A DNA stretch of 64,000 nucleotides, taken from positions 1 to 64,000 of the forward strand of contig NZ_JACMYP010000001.1 of NCBI RefSeq assembly GCF_020889705.1. The letters are read 5' to 3'. This document shows, one piece after another, positions 11,179 to 21,218 of this stretch. A model generated the notes under the pieces. The model had not been told where the DNA came from. It saw nothing but the letters and a program-made list of their open reading frames with translations, and did not search any database. Source of the DNA: Bradyrhizobium altum (GTDB lineage Bacteria > Pseudomonadota > Alphaproteobacteria > Rhizobiales > Xanthobacteraceae). The translations under genes and the position numbers were made by a program. Each line of letters opens with the position of its first letter. Within the stretch, counting starts at the first letter, position 1.

Positions 11179-12228
11179 CTATTGGCGTGCCCCGTTGTGC
11201 GGCATGCGTAATCGGGCGCGCAAAGCACCCGGTGACTGCTTGAACCATCGCCTGAACGCGCGGTGGAAGGAGCTCACATCCTTGAAGCCGAGATTGTCGC
11301 TTACGCAGACCACCGGCTGTCCTTGCTCGATTTGCTGATAGGCCAATTCCTTTCTCACCGCGGCGAGCAACTCCGTATAGCTGGTACCTTCTCGTTTCAG
11401 GCGGCGGTAAAGCGTCGGCCGACTGACATGCAGTGCGTTGCACACATCGCCGATGCCCAAGCCCCGGTGCAGGCTCAAGCGAATACGCTGGCGCACCTTG
11501 CCGACAAAGACGCTCTCGATCTCGATTCTCTGCAAGGCCTGTTGAGCACGTTCCTGCAGAACCTGCTTGAGGTAGGAGTTGGCGCCGCGGATCGGCCGGT
11601 TCAGAACTTCCAACGGCAAATGCATGCAGGTGATATTACCGCCGAACGAGGGCGCGCTCCCGAACACCTCCGCGTATCTTCCATGATAGGACGGGCGTGG
11701 AAACGCAAACGTGCAAGCGGCGGGTGTGACGTGGATGCCGGTCTGCTCTGCTATCCAGGTCACCAGCGCACTCATGCTGCGCTCGAGGGCGGGCCGGGGG
11801 TATGCCCTGTCCGGCGCGAACGAGATGGTCAGGACGAGGGAGCCGCCGCGTATGCTGGACACCCAGCGCTCCGACGGGTTCATCAGGGCAATGTGGTGTT
11901 GGAAAACCTGCAAGGCCTCGCCCACGTCACGGCAATGGCAAAGCAAGCTAGCCAGTACACCACGCATCGAAGGGTTGTAGGTCTGCCCAACGAGAAGGCC
12001 AATATGAGGCACTTCCGTGTTGTTCGCCGCTGCCCGCCACAAGGCCAGCAAATGTGCCTCGGGAAGGCGCTGCTCTTGCGCAGGAGGGGCGCCGCTGCTG
12101 CAGTCGATCATGGCCTCGCGGTCGAGGCCAGCCTTGAGCAGTTGGCTTTTGGTCGCGGCGCCGCTGGCAAGCAGCAAGTCGTAGAGATCGAGCACGGCAA
12201 GGGCGGATACGGTGGCGCGCGAACGCAT
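11179..12228 (-). CDS. AraC-family transcriptional regulator (OruR/ArgR-like, arabinose_bd type)
   Basis: 349 residues. The N-terminal two thirds resemble the effector-binding domain of the OruR-type AraC subgroup (segments such as HIGLLVGQTYNPSMRGVLA). The C-terminal ~85 residues form the paired helix-turn-helix of AraC proteins: VCNALHVSRPTLYRRLKREG for the first HTH and VSDNLGFKDVSSFHRAFRRW for the second, ending in a SPGALRARLR tail typical of the family. It is divergently transcribed from the PPOx-like gene and amidase that follow, with about 175 bp between the starts, so it probably controls that pair. The ligand is unknown. ATG start at the open-frame limit. Confidence 0.85.
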   Translation of the reverse strand: MRSRATVSALAVLDLYDLLLASGAATKSQLLKAGLDREAMIDCSSGAPPAQEQRLPEAHLLALWRAAANNTEVPHIGLLVGQTYNPSMRGVLASLLCHCRDVGEALQVFQHHIALMNPSERWVSSIRGGSLVLTISFAPDRAYPRPALERSMSALVTWIAEQTGIHVTPAACTFAFPRPSYHGRYAEVFGSAPSFGGNITCMHLPLEVLNRPIRGANSYLKQVLQERAQQALQRIEIESVFVGKVRQRIRLSLHRGLGIGDVCNALHVSRPTLYRRLKREGTSYTELLAAVRKELAYQQIEQGQPVVCVSDNLGFKDVSSFHRAFRRWFKQSPGALRARLRMPHNGARQ

Positions 12229-12403
12229 CGCATGACACTCCTTGATAACCGGTAGCGAAGACTACAACAGGATTGGCGCCGAGCAAACGCCTGGCAAGAG
12301 CCACGTTGCAACCTATGGCCATGCGATTGATCCCTAAAGCCATGTTTCGGGTGCGCGTTGCGCCGTAGTCTTGGCCGCGCCGCAACAGCATGGAAACTCG
12401 CAA

Positions 12404-13450
12404 ATGCTCGACGTCCCGCAAACCTGCAAGATCAGGACAGTGACCGATCTGCGCAAGCTGATTTCGGAGCCGCCCGCGATGATGCGCCGCCGGTTGCAGC
12501 CACGCATTGACGATCACTGCATGATTGTGATCCGGAGCGCATCGGTGTGCGTGGTCGGATTCGCAGACCAGGCCGGCATTGCCTTCATCAATCTCCGCGC
12601 CACCCCGGTGATAACGGCTGAGGCCGATCGCGTCGACCTGGTCTGGCCGGCAGGCCTCGAATTGCCGGCAGCTCTGGCCCGGGGGGAGGTGCTCAATAGC
12701 AGCCTGTACTTCATCATGCCCGGCATCGGTTTCGCCTTGCGAGCAAACGGCCGCAGTACGGCGCAGCAGGGTGAAGACGGAGTCGCACGGCTGGCGTTCC
12801 AGGCGGACGCGCTCTTCCTGCACTGCTCCCGCGCAAAGGTGCGTGCCAAGTTCTGGGAACCGCGGGCCGGCGGAGCGTCGGGTTCCGGTGAAGCCGGAGC
12901 GGCAGTTCTGTCCGACGCGGCCTTGGCATTCGTCTCACGTTCTCCCTATCTGCTGATGCTGACGCAAGATCCCGCCGGCAAGACGGAGCTCTCGCCGCGC
13001 GGCGATCCGGACGGCTTTGTTCTGGCACTCGACCCCGGCACGCTTCTGATCCCCGAGCGGCCCGGCAACAAGGTCGCGTGCACGCTCACCAACATACTCG
13101 CACATGAGGCGGTGACGGTCGCTTTTCTGATCCCGGGCTCGCCCATCGTACTGATAGTTGACGGTTGCTGCTGGCTGACGACTGAGCCGAGCTTGCTGGA
13201 GTCAGTCGCTGTCCAGGGCAAGGCGCCCAAACTCGGCATGGTTCTGCATGTCGATGAATACCGCTTCCAGCATAGTCCCGCGCTGGTCGAAGCGGGGCTA
13301 TGGTCTAACGAGACCCACCTGCGCGAAAGCGACATTCCATCTTTCTCCAAGATGCTGGCCGAGCATATGAATGGCAGGGGAATGCTCGGCAAAGCGACGA
13401 CGCTGGTCGTTGATGCGGTCGTCAAGCACGATCTGAAGCATCTTTACTAG
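12404..13450 (+). CDS. Pyridoxamine 5'-phosphate oxidase-like (PPOx) family protein
   Basis: 348 residues. The N-terminal part (DLRKLISEPPAMMRRRLQPRIDDHC) matches the start of PPOx/MSMEG_1024-type split-barrel flavin-binding proteins, and the middle contains the SLYFIMPGIGFALRANGR stretch of that family. It is longer than classical PdxH, and I do not infer B6 biosynthesis. The chosen ATG has GGAA about 8 nt upstream; an in-frame TTG at 12371 is an alternative. It ends 13 bp before the amidase, so the two probably form an operon. The specific reaction is unknown. Confidence 0.7.
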   Translation: MLDVPQTCKIRTVTDLRKLISEPPAMMRRRLQPRIDDHCMIVIRSASVCVVGFADQAGIAFINLRATPVITAEADRVDLVWPAGLELPAALARGEVLNSSLYFIMPGIGFALRANGRSTAQQGEDGVARLAFQADALFLHCSRAKVRAKFWEPRAGGASGSGEAGAAVLSDAALAFVSRSPYLLMLTQDPAGKTELSPRGDPDGFVLALDPGTLLIPERPGNKVACTLTNILAHEAVTVAFLIPGSPIVLIVDGCCWLTTEPSLLESVAVQGKAPKLGMVLHVDEYRFQHSPALVEAGLWSNETHLRESDIPSFSKMLAEHMNGRGMLGKATTLVVDAVVKHDLKHLY

Positions 13451-13463
13451 AGAGCATGCCGCC

Positions 13464-14969
13464 GTGACCCTCACCGTGCCTGAATATCTCCAGTCGGACG
13501 CAACAGAACTCGCTCGTCTGGTGAGGGTCGGTGAGGTCTCGGCCACGGAGCTTCTGGAGATCGCCGAGGCCCAACTCGCGCGCTTGAACCCAAAGCTCAA
13601 CGCCGTCAATCTGACGATGGCGGCTGAGGCGCGGGCGCGAGCCAAACAGTCTCTTGTCGGGCCCCTTGCCGGTGTTCCTCTGCTCATCAAGGATGCGATC
13701 CAGGATTATGCCGGTTTCCCGACTTCCAATGGCAGCCGCGCGTTCCGCCACATCATACCCGAGCAGCATTCCACGTTCGTGCAGCGCCTCATCGACGCCG
13801 GCGCTGTCATTATCGGCAAATCGAACACGCCGGAGCTGGCGCTCAAGGGAGTTACCGATCCAAAGGCTTTCGGCGTGACGCGAAATCCCTGGGATCTTTC
13901 GCGCACGCCTGGCGGCTCCAGCGGCGGCTCGGCTGCTGCTGTCGCCGCAGGGATTGTGCCGATGGCTGGCGCCAATGACGGCGGCGGTTCAATCCGCATT
14001 CCGGCCGCCTGTTGCGGCCTGTTCGGGCTGCGGCCCTCGCGCGGCCGCGTTCCGCCCGGGCCGGGTGTCAGCGAAATCTGGGAGGGCGCTTCGAGCGATC
14101 ACGTGCTGACACGCAGCGTGCGGGATTCAGCTTTGGCGCTCGACGTGCTTTCCGGACCCGCGGACGGCGATCCGTTCGTCGTTGCACCGCCCGCGGCCCC
14201 CTTTGTCGAAATGGCCGCGCGCGAGCCACGGCGGCTGCGCGTGGCGTTTAGCGCGATGTCTCCGCTGGACACCGACGTGCATCCAGAGGCCGTAGCGGCC
14301 GTGACCCAGGCGGCGAAACTCCTCACCTCACTTGGACACGAGGTGGCCGAGGATCGTCCGAGCTACGACGGACTGGCCCTCGCGCACTGTTATCTCGAGA
14401 TGTATTTCGGCCAGGTTGCGGCAACCCTCGCCGATGCCCGCGAAGCCGGTGCCAGGACCGAAGATTTCGAGTTGGCGACCATTCTCCTCGAAGCATTGGG
14501 CAAAGCCGCCAGTGCAGGAGTGTATGTGCGTAGTCATCGGCGCTGGAACGACTTTGGGCGCGCTCTCGGCCAGTTTCACCGGCGTTACGACCTCTTCCTG
14601 ACACCAACGATCGCCTTTCCGCCGGTCGACCATGCCACCACAGTGATGCCTGCCGCGCAGCGGACCGTCTTGTCGTGTCTGCTGAAGAGCGGACTGTTGG
14701 GTGTCATGGCTCGCATCGGCCTGATGGAAGGAGCGCTTGCCAACCTGGCGCGCCAGAACCTGACGCTCGTGCCCTTTACACAACTCGCCAATTTGACAGG
14801 GACGCCGGCCATGAGCGTGCCGCTGCATTGGACGGCCGAGGGCCTGCCGCTCGGCGTCCAGTTCATCGCTGCGTTCGGCAACGAGGCGCTTCTACTGCAG
14901 CTTGCCAGTCAGTTGGAACGCGTGCAGCCCTGGATGCAGCGGCTGCCGCCGCTGGCGTTTCCACCATGA
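13464..14969 (+). CDS. Amidase (amidase-signature family)
   Basis: 501 residues starting at GTG. The amidase-signature triad is present: Lys76 in VPLLIKDA, the cis-Ser about 152 in GGSSGGS, and the nucleophile Ser176 in NDGGGSIRIP. Length and order are normal for the family, which hydrolyses C-N amide bonds in the cytoplasm. The substrate cannot be assigned from the sequence. It resembles the 6-aminohexanoate-cyclic-dimer-hydrolase/aryl-amidase style group rather than GatA, because no gatB or gatC is nearby. It follows the PPOx-like gene closely and faces the AraC regulator, which suggests an inducible amide-use operon. Confidence 0.87.
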   Translation: MTLTVPEYLQSDATELARLVRVGEVSATELLEIAEAQLARLNPKLNAVNLTMAAEARARAKQSLVGPLAGVPLLIKDAIQDYAGFPTSNGSRAFRHIIPEQHSTFVQRLIDAGAVIIGKSNTPELALKGVTDPKAFGVTRNPWDLSRTPGGSSGGSAAAVAAGIVPMAGANDGGGSIRIPAACCGLFGLRPSRGRVPPGPGVSEIWEGASSDHVLTRSVRDSALALDVLSGPADGDPFVVAPPAAPFVEMAAREPRRLRVAFSAMSPLDTDVHPEAVAAVTQAAKLLTSLGHEVAEDRPSYDGLALAHCYLEMYFGQVAATLADAREAGARTEDFELATILLEALGKAASAGVYVRSHRRWNDFGRALGQFHRRYDLFLTPTIAFPPVDHATTVMPAAQRTVLSCLLKSGLLGVMARIGLMEGALANLARQNLTLVPFTQLANLTGTPAMSVPLHWTAEGLPLGVQFIAAFGNEALLLQLASQLERVQPWMQRLPPLAFPP

Positions 14970-15080
14970 GCAGGGCAACCCTTTCATCCACACGGGACCG
15001 TCTATGATCGTGCGACGAATGCCCATTTTCGGTCGGATAAGCCCGGTGGTGCGACCAGCAAGTCATTGAACGTCAGGCGA

Positions 15081-16421
15081 TCACGCGATCGCTTGAATGG
15101 AGTTGGAGAAGACGCTCGGCGGCCGGCGCAGGCCATAATGGTCGCGCAGTGTCGTGCCAGCGTAGTCGTCGCGGAACAGGCCGCGTTTGTGCAGGATCGG
15201 GACGACCTGCTCGGCAAAGACGTCGAATCCGCCGGGGAGCCAGGGCGGCATGACGTTGAAGCCGTCGGCGGCGCCGTTCTCGAACCAGGTCTGGATGTTG
15301 TCGGCGATCTTCTCCGGTGGGCCTGCCATCACCCAGTGGCCGCGCGCGCCGGCCAGGCGCTGGACGAGCTGGCGGATCGTCGGCTTCTCGCGATCGACGA
15401 TGTCGACCACCAGCTTGAAGCGGCTGGCCACGCCGCGCGCACCGTTGGTGTCGATCAGATGGCGGGGGAACGGGCCGTCAAGGTCGAAGCCGGAGAGATC
15501 GAGCCCGATCATCTGGCGTAGCTGGGTCAGCGAATATTCCGGCTGGATCAGTTCATTGAACTCGTCCTGCAGCCGATCCGCTTCGGCTTGCGTACTGGCG
15601 ATGAAGGGACTGATGCCCGGCAGGACCTTGATCTGATCGGGACTGCGATCGAAGGCACGGGCTTGCCGCTTGATATCGGCGTAGAACTCCTGGGCGCTCG
15701 CCAGCGTCTGGTGTGCCGTGAAAATGGCTTCGGCAAACCGTGCGGCAAAGGCGCGGCCGTCGTCGGACGAACCAGCCTGCACATAGACCGGCCGTCCCTG
15801 CGGCGTCCGCGAGATATTGAGGGGGCCGCGGACGCGAAAGTGCTTTCCGACGTGATTGACGGCGTGGATCTTGTCGGTGTCGGCGAAGACGCCCGAGACG
15901 GGATCGTTGATCAGTGCGTCGTCTTCCCAGCTGTCCCACAGCCTGCTGATGACATCGAGATATTCGCGCGCCCGCTCGTAGCGTTCATGATGCGGAGGAT
16001 GCTCGGGCAGGCCGAAGTTCTGTGCCGCCTGCGCCGTGCTCGTCGTCACGATGTTCCAGCCGGCCCGGCCGCCGCTGAGATGATCGAGCGAGGCGAACAG
16101 ACGCGCGAGATTGTAGGGCTCGGTGTAGGTCGTCGACGCGGTTGCGATCAGGCCGATGCGACTGGTGGCGACCGCGATGGCGGCAAGCCAGGTGATCGGC
16201 TCGAAGCGGAAGCGCTGCGCATAGCGGACGTTATCGGCGAGAGCCGGCCCATCGGCAAAGAAGATCGCGTCGAACTTGTGCGCCTCGGCCTTCTGCGCCA
16301 GCTCCTGATAGTAGGTGACGTCGAGGATCCGCTCCGCGGCGGAGCCCTTGTAGCGCCAGGCCGCTTCGTGATGGCCGCCCGGATAGATGAAGAGATTGAG
16401 AGACAGCTGTCGATCGCTCAT
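15081..16421 (-). CDS. LLM-class FMN-dependent monooxygenase (NtaA/SnaA/DszA type)
   Basis: About 446 residues from the ATG in MSDRQLSLNLF; longer in-frame upstream starts would run back into the methyltransferase gene. Family hallmarks are seen in order: FDAIFFADGPAL near residue 60, RIGLIATASTTYTEPYNLAR with HLSGGRAGWNIVTT, the VYVQAGSSDDGR motif mid-protein, and a C-terminal DGFNVMPPWLPGG. These enzymes use reduced FMN from a separate reductase, plausibly the one at 23924-24496, to oxygenate sulfonates, sulfones or aminopolycarboxylates. Its stop-to-start spacing with the upstream methyltransferase is 28 bp, so they are probably cotranscribed. The substrate is unknown; the neighbourhood argues for an organosulfur compound. 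Confidence 0.88.
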   Translation of the reverse strand: MSDRQLSLNLFIYPGGHHEAAWRYKGSAAERILDVTYYQELAQKAEAHKFDAIFFADGPALADNVRYAQRFRFEPITWLAAIAVATSRIGLIATASTTYTEPYNLARLFASLDHLSGGRAGWNIVTTSTAQAAQNFGLPEHPPHHERYERAREYLDVISRLWDSWEDDALINDPVSGVFADTDKIHAVNHVGKHFRVRGPLNISRTPQGRPVYVQAGSSDDGRAFAARFAEAIFTAHQTLASAQEFYADIKRQARAFDRSPDQIKVLPGISPFIASTQAEADRLQDEFNELIQPEYSLTQLRQMIGLDLSGFDLDGPFPRHLIDTNGARGVASRFKLVVDIVDREKPTIRQLVQRLAGARGHWVMAGPPEKIADNIQTWFENGAADGFNVMPPWLPGGFDVFAEQVVPILHKRGLFRDDYAGTTLRDHYGLRRPPSVFSNSIQAIA

Positions 16422-16449
16422 GCCTGCGGCTCGCGGAATGTTGGGGTGG

Positions 16450-17265
16450 TCAGTTGCCGGTTGACGGCTTGTGTGCAAACGCGAAACGCAGGTAACGCTC
16501 CAGAGGCAGCCCTTCCGGTGTTCGTTTCGTTTCGACGAGGCGGGCAAACGCGCCGCGGATCTGTTCGCGCTCGGATGGTGAGAACGCCTCCAGGAAGTTG
16601 CCGAAGGCGCTGGCTTCCGACCATCGGAGCAGCGAATTGACGTCCTCGTGCACGTCGGTCAGCGTGCGCAGCTCGCTGCGGTATGCGACGAAGCCGCCGG
16701 CTGCGAACAGTGATCTAAGTTCCTCGTCGGTCAAGCCGAGCACCGGATTGGAATCCTGGCGACGATCGGCGAGTCCGGTCTCAGCAATGGTCCGGCGCAG
16801 CAGCACGCGGGACTGATGCGGACGGGATGGGTCCTGCACGTTGAGCCCGAGGCGACCACCGGGCTTGAGCACACGATGGATCTCCTGCAAGGCGCCGCGC
16901 TTGTCCGCAACCCAATGGAAGACGCTGTTGAGATAGACCGCATCGAATTGGCCGTCATCGAAGCCTGAGAGGTCTTCGGCCCGGCCGGTGCGGAATTGAA
17001 GATGATCCGATTGCCGAAGTCGCGCGATCTCGATGCGGCCCGGGAGCGGATCGATACCGATCACCCGGCCGTTCGGTCCGACCAGGCCGGCGACGAATTC
17101 GGCGAGCCGGCCGGTGCCCGTCCCGATATCGAGGACATGCTCGCCGGTCCTGATCGCCAATGGCCCGATCAGGAACTTGCCGTGACGGAACTGAACCAGC
17201 CCCGCTTCATCATAGGAGCGAGCCAGCTCAGGCGTATCGTGTTCGAGGCTAATGACACCACTCAT
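16450..17265 (-). CDS. Class I SAM-dependent methyltransferase
   Basis: 271 residues. Motif I of the Rossmann-like methyltransferase fold is at residues 44-52 (VLDIGTGTG). It is followed by an acidic residue in VIGIDPLPG, a FDAVYLNSVFHWV motif and a post-motif VLKPGGRLGLNV, so this is a Methyltransf_11/25-type small-molecule methyltransferase. It sits directly upstream of, and in the same direction as, the LLM monooxygenase. It faces the flavoprotein at 17673 across a 407 bp gap. The methyl acceptor is not recognisable; a sulfur compound or a metalloid would fit the context but is inference. Confidence 0.82.
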   Translation of the reverse strand: MSGVISLEHDTPELARSYDEAGLVQFRHGKFLIGPLAIRTGEHVLDIGTGTGRLAEFVAGLVGPNGRVIGIDPLPGRIEIARLRQSDHLQFRTGRAEDLSGFDDGQFDAVYLNSVFHWVADKRGALQEIHRVLKPGGRLGLNVQDPSRPHQSRVLLRRTIAETGLADRRQDSNPVLGLTDEELRSLFAAGGFVAYRSELRTLTDVHEDVNSLLRWSEASAFGNFLEAFSPSEREQIRGAFARLVETKRTPEGLPLERYLRFAFAHKPSTGN

Positions 17266-17672
17266 TTGCGGCGTGTCCTATCGTCCAAGATTGCGGCGCT
17301 ATGTGCACTTCGGCGTGCAAGCCATGCTTTGACTCTACGTCGGTGATCGCAAGCCTGTCGATGAAATGAACTTGCATTGTTGCGTTGGAAGCCAGCATGA
17401 AGCGTGTGAGTTGATCGGCGATGATAGACGAGTGCATCCGTCACGAAGAAATCAGCAGGTCGCTCGCGCCGTTCTTGCGTGTCAAGCGCTTCGGTCTTTC
17501 TGGTCTCGCACGCTGAAACGGCGAGCAAAGCGACGATCGTCGCAAATATTTCAACGCCTGCGTCGGCGACGAAGCGATCCTTGCGCGCCGTGAAAAACAA
17601 AGCTGGTTTCGTTTCATTGACTGGCGATCGATCGCTTTTACGATTTGCAACGTCAAAGCGAGGCCGATCATC
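17266..17672. other. Divergent intergenic region, no gene seen
   Basis: About 400 bp between the divergent methyltransferase and flavoprotein genes. I see no credible coding frame or RNA gene. It must carry promoters for both directions. The stretch GCAAATATTT at 17542-17551 resembles GCAAATATCT at 28679-28688 in another divergent gap of the same sulfur cluster, but one short match is weak evidence for a shared site. Confidence 0.5.
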
Positions 17673-19108
17673 ATGCCGCAATCCGACCCCGACAGTGTTG
17701 CCCGTGAGGCATTGCGCCTGATCGGGCCCGATCCGCAGAACTGGGTGCCCGATCTGGACGGGATCGATCACAATGTGGTCGTCGTCGGCGGTGGACAATC
17801 CGGCTCGGCGTTTGCGTTTGCGCTTCGGCGGGCAGGGATCGGGAAGGTCTCGGTGATTGATGCTGCGGCTGGCGGTACTGAGTCGGGCGTGTGGTTGACG
17901 AGTGCGCGCATGCATAAGCTGCGGACGCCGAAGACCCTGCCGGGCCCGGAGCTTGGTCTGGCCGCTCTCGGGTTCCAGGCGTGGTACGAGGCGCGTTACG
18001 GTGCAGCCGCCTATGATGCGCTCGATCGCATTCTGCGGCTCGACTGGGCAGCCTATCTCGATTGGTACCGCAAGGTCACCGGTGTAGCGGTGCGTTACGC
18101 GACGCGGCTGGTCCGTATCGAGCCGGCGGGAGAGCATCTGCGGCTGCATCTGGAGCAAGGCGGCCGCGTGACGGTCGAGACCGCGCGAAAACTTGTGCTT
18201 GCGACCGGTTTTGCCGGAAGTGGGGGCGCCACTATTCCGGACGCGCTGCGCAATCTGCCGAAGCAAATTCATGCGCATACGTCCGAGAGGATCGACTTCA
18301 GGACGCTGCGAGGCCGATCGGTGGCGGTGATTGGAAGCGCCGCGTCGGCGTTCGATGCCGCTGCCGTCGCGCTGGAAGCCGGAGCGCGCGACGTCCACCT
18401 CTATGCGCGGCGCGAGACGCTGGCCTCGCTGCCGGTGATCCGGATCCGCGGCTATCCGGGGGCCTACGACAATTACGGGGCTTTGCCGGATGCCGTGCGC
18501 TGGCAGCAGGCGATCCGCTTCCGCGGGGCAGGCTCGACCCCGCCGCCGGACGCAATCTCGCGCGCCGTCGCGTTTCCCAATTTCCATCTCCATCTCGGCG
18601 CGCGTGGACCGCGGTGAGGCTCGAGGGCGGGCGTCCCGTCGCGGTGACGCCGCAGGGCGAATTCGGGTTCGACTTTGCCATCGCCGGTACCGGATATGCC
18701 GTGGACCTCAGCGTGCAGACCGAGCTTCGCGACTTTGCGGATGAGATCCTGCTGTGGCGTGACCGCTTCACGCCGCGCGATCAGGACAGGGATGAGACGC
18801 TCGCGGCGTATCCCTATCTGGGGTCGGGGCATGAATATCTGGAGCGGGAGCTCGGTCGCGCGCCGTTCCTGAAGAATATCCATGTCTTCCACCCGGCCGC
18901 CTTCGTCAGCTTCGGCCTGCCGGTCGGCGATGTCCCGAGCTTCAAGCGCGACATTCCCGCTGTTGTGGCGCGGATCAGCCGCGATCTGTTCCTGGCCGAT
19001 CTGGCGGCGCATGAGGCGCGCATCAATGGACCGATCGCCGACGATTTTGGTGCCGAGCTTTATGCGCCGGCGGTCTGGCGCCCACCGGAGCACGTCGCGG
19101 CCGAGTAG
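17673..19108 (+). pseudogene. FAD/NAD(P)-binding monooxygenase-like flavoprotein, split by a frameshift
   Basis: Two consecutive frames make one protein of about 478 residues. The first part (17673 to about 18600) carries the dinucleotide motif VVVVGGGQSGSAFA near the N-terminus and a second one, VAVIGSAASAFDAAA. The second part begins around WTAVRLEGGRP and continues with FDFAIAGTGYAVDL to the stop at 19108. Joining them needs restoration of one lost base near 18598-18608, in GGCGCGCGTGGACC. Fold and length fit the FMO/cyclohexanone-monooxygenase-like group. It starts the TauD-ABC transporter gene run, so a role in oxidising an imported sulfur compound is plausible. It may be intact in the organism if the indel is a sequencing error. 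Confidence 0.75.
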
Positions 19109-19207
19109 AGCCTGCACCATCAAGCCGGTTTTGTTTGTCTCCGCCGTCGTTCCCGCGACCGGCGCATGGCGGAGCCTTGTCTGGGAGATCGCGGTGAGAG
19201 CACGATC

Positions 19208-20137
19208 ATGAGCAACACGACTGTCATCGATAACGTCATTCCGCGCGCTGATATCGTCAAGCGTGGGGCGAGGCTTGGAGCAGAGATCAGGAACGTCCAG
19301 CTGTCGGGTGATCTGTCCGACGAGGTTATCCGCGCCATCAACCAGGTGCTGCTCGAGCACAAGGTGATCTTCTTCCGCGACCAGGAGCATCTCGACGATT
19401 CCGAGCAGGAACGCTTTGCGGTGCGGCTCGGCAAGCTGGTGCCGCATCCGACGGTCGGCGCGATCAAGGGGACATCCTCGATCCTGGAGCTGGATTCGGG
19501 ACGCGGCGGCGGCCGGGCCGACCAATGGCACACCGACGTGACGTTCGTCGATGCCTATCCGAAGATCTCGGTGCTGCGCGGGGTGGTGATTCCGCCCTAT
19601 GGCGGCGACACCATCTGGTCGAATACAGCCGCGGCCTATCTCGACCTGCCGGCGCCGCTGCAGCGGCTTGCCGACGAGCTTTGGGCCGTTCATAGCAACG
19701 CCTATGACTATGCCGTCAAGGCGCGCGCAAGCGAGGCCGACCGCAAGCATTTCGATGAAGTGTTCACCGGCACGATCTACGAGACCGAGCATCCCGTGGT
19801 GCGCGTTCACCCCGAGACCGGTGAGCGGACACTGGTGCTCGGCAATTTCGTGCAGCGCTTCGTCGGTCTACCGAAATATGACGGCCAGAAGCTGTTCGAC
19901 CTGTTCCAGTCGCACATCACGGCGCCGGAGAACACCGTGCGCTGGAGCTGGAAGGCCGGCGACGTCGCGATCTGGGATAACCGGGCAACCCAGCACTATG
20001 CGGTCAACGACTATGGTGATCAGCACCGCGTGGTGCGCCGCGCCACGATCGACGGCGAAGTTCCGGTATCGATCGACGGTCGCCACAGCGTGACGCGCAT
20101 CAAGGCACCGAAGCAGCAGACCGCGAAGGCGGCATGA
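19208..20137 (+). CDS. TauD/TfdA-family Fe(II)/2-oxoglutarate dioxygenase
   Basis: 309 residues from the ATG at MSNTTVIDN, chosen because a GAGAG ribosome-binding site precedes it and longer starts add unrelated sequence. The iron-binding facial triad is visible: His108 and Asp110 in QWHTDVTF, and the distal His263 in RATQHYAVNDYG. A nearby Arg (274-278) is suited to 2-oxoglutarate. TauD-type enzymes hydroxylate taurine or alkyl sulfonates/sulfates to release sulfite or sulfate. It lies between a flavoprotein and a sulfonate-type ABC importer, which supports sulfur scavenging. Whether the substrate is taurine, an alkylsulfate or another compound is not resolved. Confidence 0.9.
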   Translation: MSNTTVIDNVIPRADIVKRGARLGAEIRNVQLSGDLSDEVIRAINQVLLEHKVIFFRDQEHLDDSEQERFAVRLGKLVPHPTVGAIKGTSSILELDSGRGGGRADQWHTDVTFVDAYPKISVLRGVVIPPYGGDTIWSNTAAAYLDLPAPLQRLADELWAVHSNAYDYAVKARASEADRKHFDEVFTGTIYETEHPVVRVHPETGERTLVLGNFVQRFVGLPKYDGQKLFDLFQSHITAPENTVRWSWKAGDVAIWDNRATQHYAVNDYGDQHRVVRRATIDGEVPVSIDGRHSVTRIKAPKQQTAKAA

Positions 20138-20164
20138 TCCGGCCGGATGAGGGGAGTTGCGAAC

Positions 20165-21218
20165 ATGAATGCATTGATCCGAATCCTGCGCGCCCGGCGT
20201 TTCGCCGCGCGCGGCCGCGCAGTTCGTGCTGGCTGGCGCCGTGGCACTCGGGCTGGCGGCTCCGGCCTTTGCCGAGCCGCCGCTCGAGAAGACCGAGATC
20301 CGCTACCAGGGCTGGGCCGGCCAGGTGACGTTCACGGAACTGGCCGATGACCTCGGCTATCTCGCGCCGCTGAAGCTCAAATGGGTCGGCAACACGATCA
20401 GCGGGCCGCAAGACATCCAGACTGTCGTCACCGGCGATACCGATATCGGCGGTGCGTTCTATGGCGCAATTCTCAAGCTGATCGCGGCGAAAGCGCCGAT
20501 CAAGGCGGTGATCGGCTATTACGGCTCCGACGCCAACACCTATCAGGGCTACTTCGTCAAGGACGACAGTCCGATCAAGACGGCGCGCGACCTGATCGGC
20601 AAGAAGGTTGCGGTCAATACGCTGGGCGCCCATCTCGAATTCGTGCTCCGCGAATATCTGGCACGGAATGGCCTCAGCGCCAGCGAGGTGAGGCAGGTGA
20701 CGCTGGTGGCGATACCGCCGGTGACCGGTGAGCAAGTGTTGCGTCAAGGCCAGGTTGAGGTGAGTACGCTCAGCGGCGTGCTGCGCGACAAGGCGCTGGA
20801 GCGGGGCGGCATCCATTCGCTGTTCAACGATACCGATCTGTTCGGCCAGTTCACCGGCGGTGCCTATGTGCTGCGGGACAAATTCATCAAGGACAATCCC
20901 AATGCGTCGCGCAAGCTGGTCGAGGGTATCTCGCGCGCGATCCAATGGGCGCAGACCACGCCGCCGGAGGAGGTGCGGGCCCGGTTCGAGAAGATCGTCG
21001 CGGAACGCAAGCGCAATGAGGATGCCTCCCCGATCAAATACTGGAAGAGCACCGGCGTCGCGTCGAAGGGCGGCCTGATCTCCGACGGTGAAATCCAGAT
21101 CTGGATCGACTGGCTCGTCAAGGACGGCTTGTTCAAGCCGGGGCAGCTCAAGGCGTCCGATACCTATACCAATGAGTTCAACTATTTCCGTCCTGGCAAG
21201 ACGGCGGAGGCGCAATGA
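20165..21218 (+). CDS. ABC transporter substrate-binding protein (SsuA/TauA/NitT type), frameshift in the signal peptide
   Basis: The mature part (EPPLEKTEIRYQGWAGQV onward, about 310 residues) is a periplasmic binding protein of the nitrate/sulfonate/taurine class. The frame carrying it has only a GTG (20226) in front of the hydrophobic core VLAGAVALGLAAPAFA, which leaves no positive n-region. The ATG at 20165 gives a basic n-region (MNALIRILRARRF) in another frame. One extra base near 20211-20216 (GGCC in a GC-rich run) explains both. I therefore give the ATG start and treat the shift as an indel, likely a sequencing error. Its TGA overlaps the ATG of the ATPase gene by 4 nt, so it is translationally coupled. 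Confidence 0.82.

Noticed and set aside
12404..13450. Annotation as pyridoxamine-phosphate oxidase PdxH.
   Set aside because: The protein is much longer than PdxH and matches the broader PPOx split-barrel family. The amidase and AraC neighbours do not suggest vitamin B6 synthesis.
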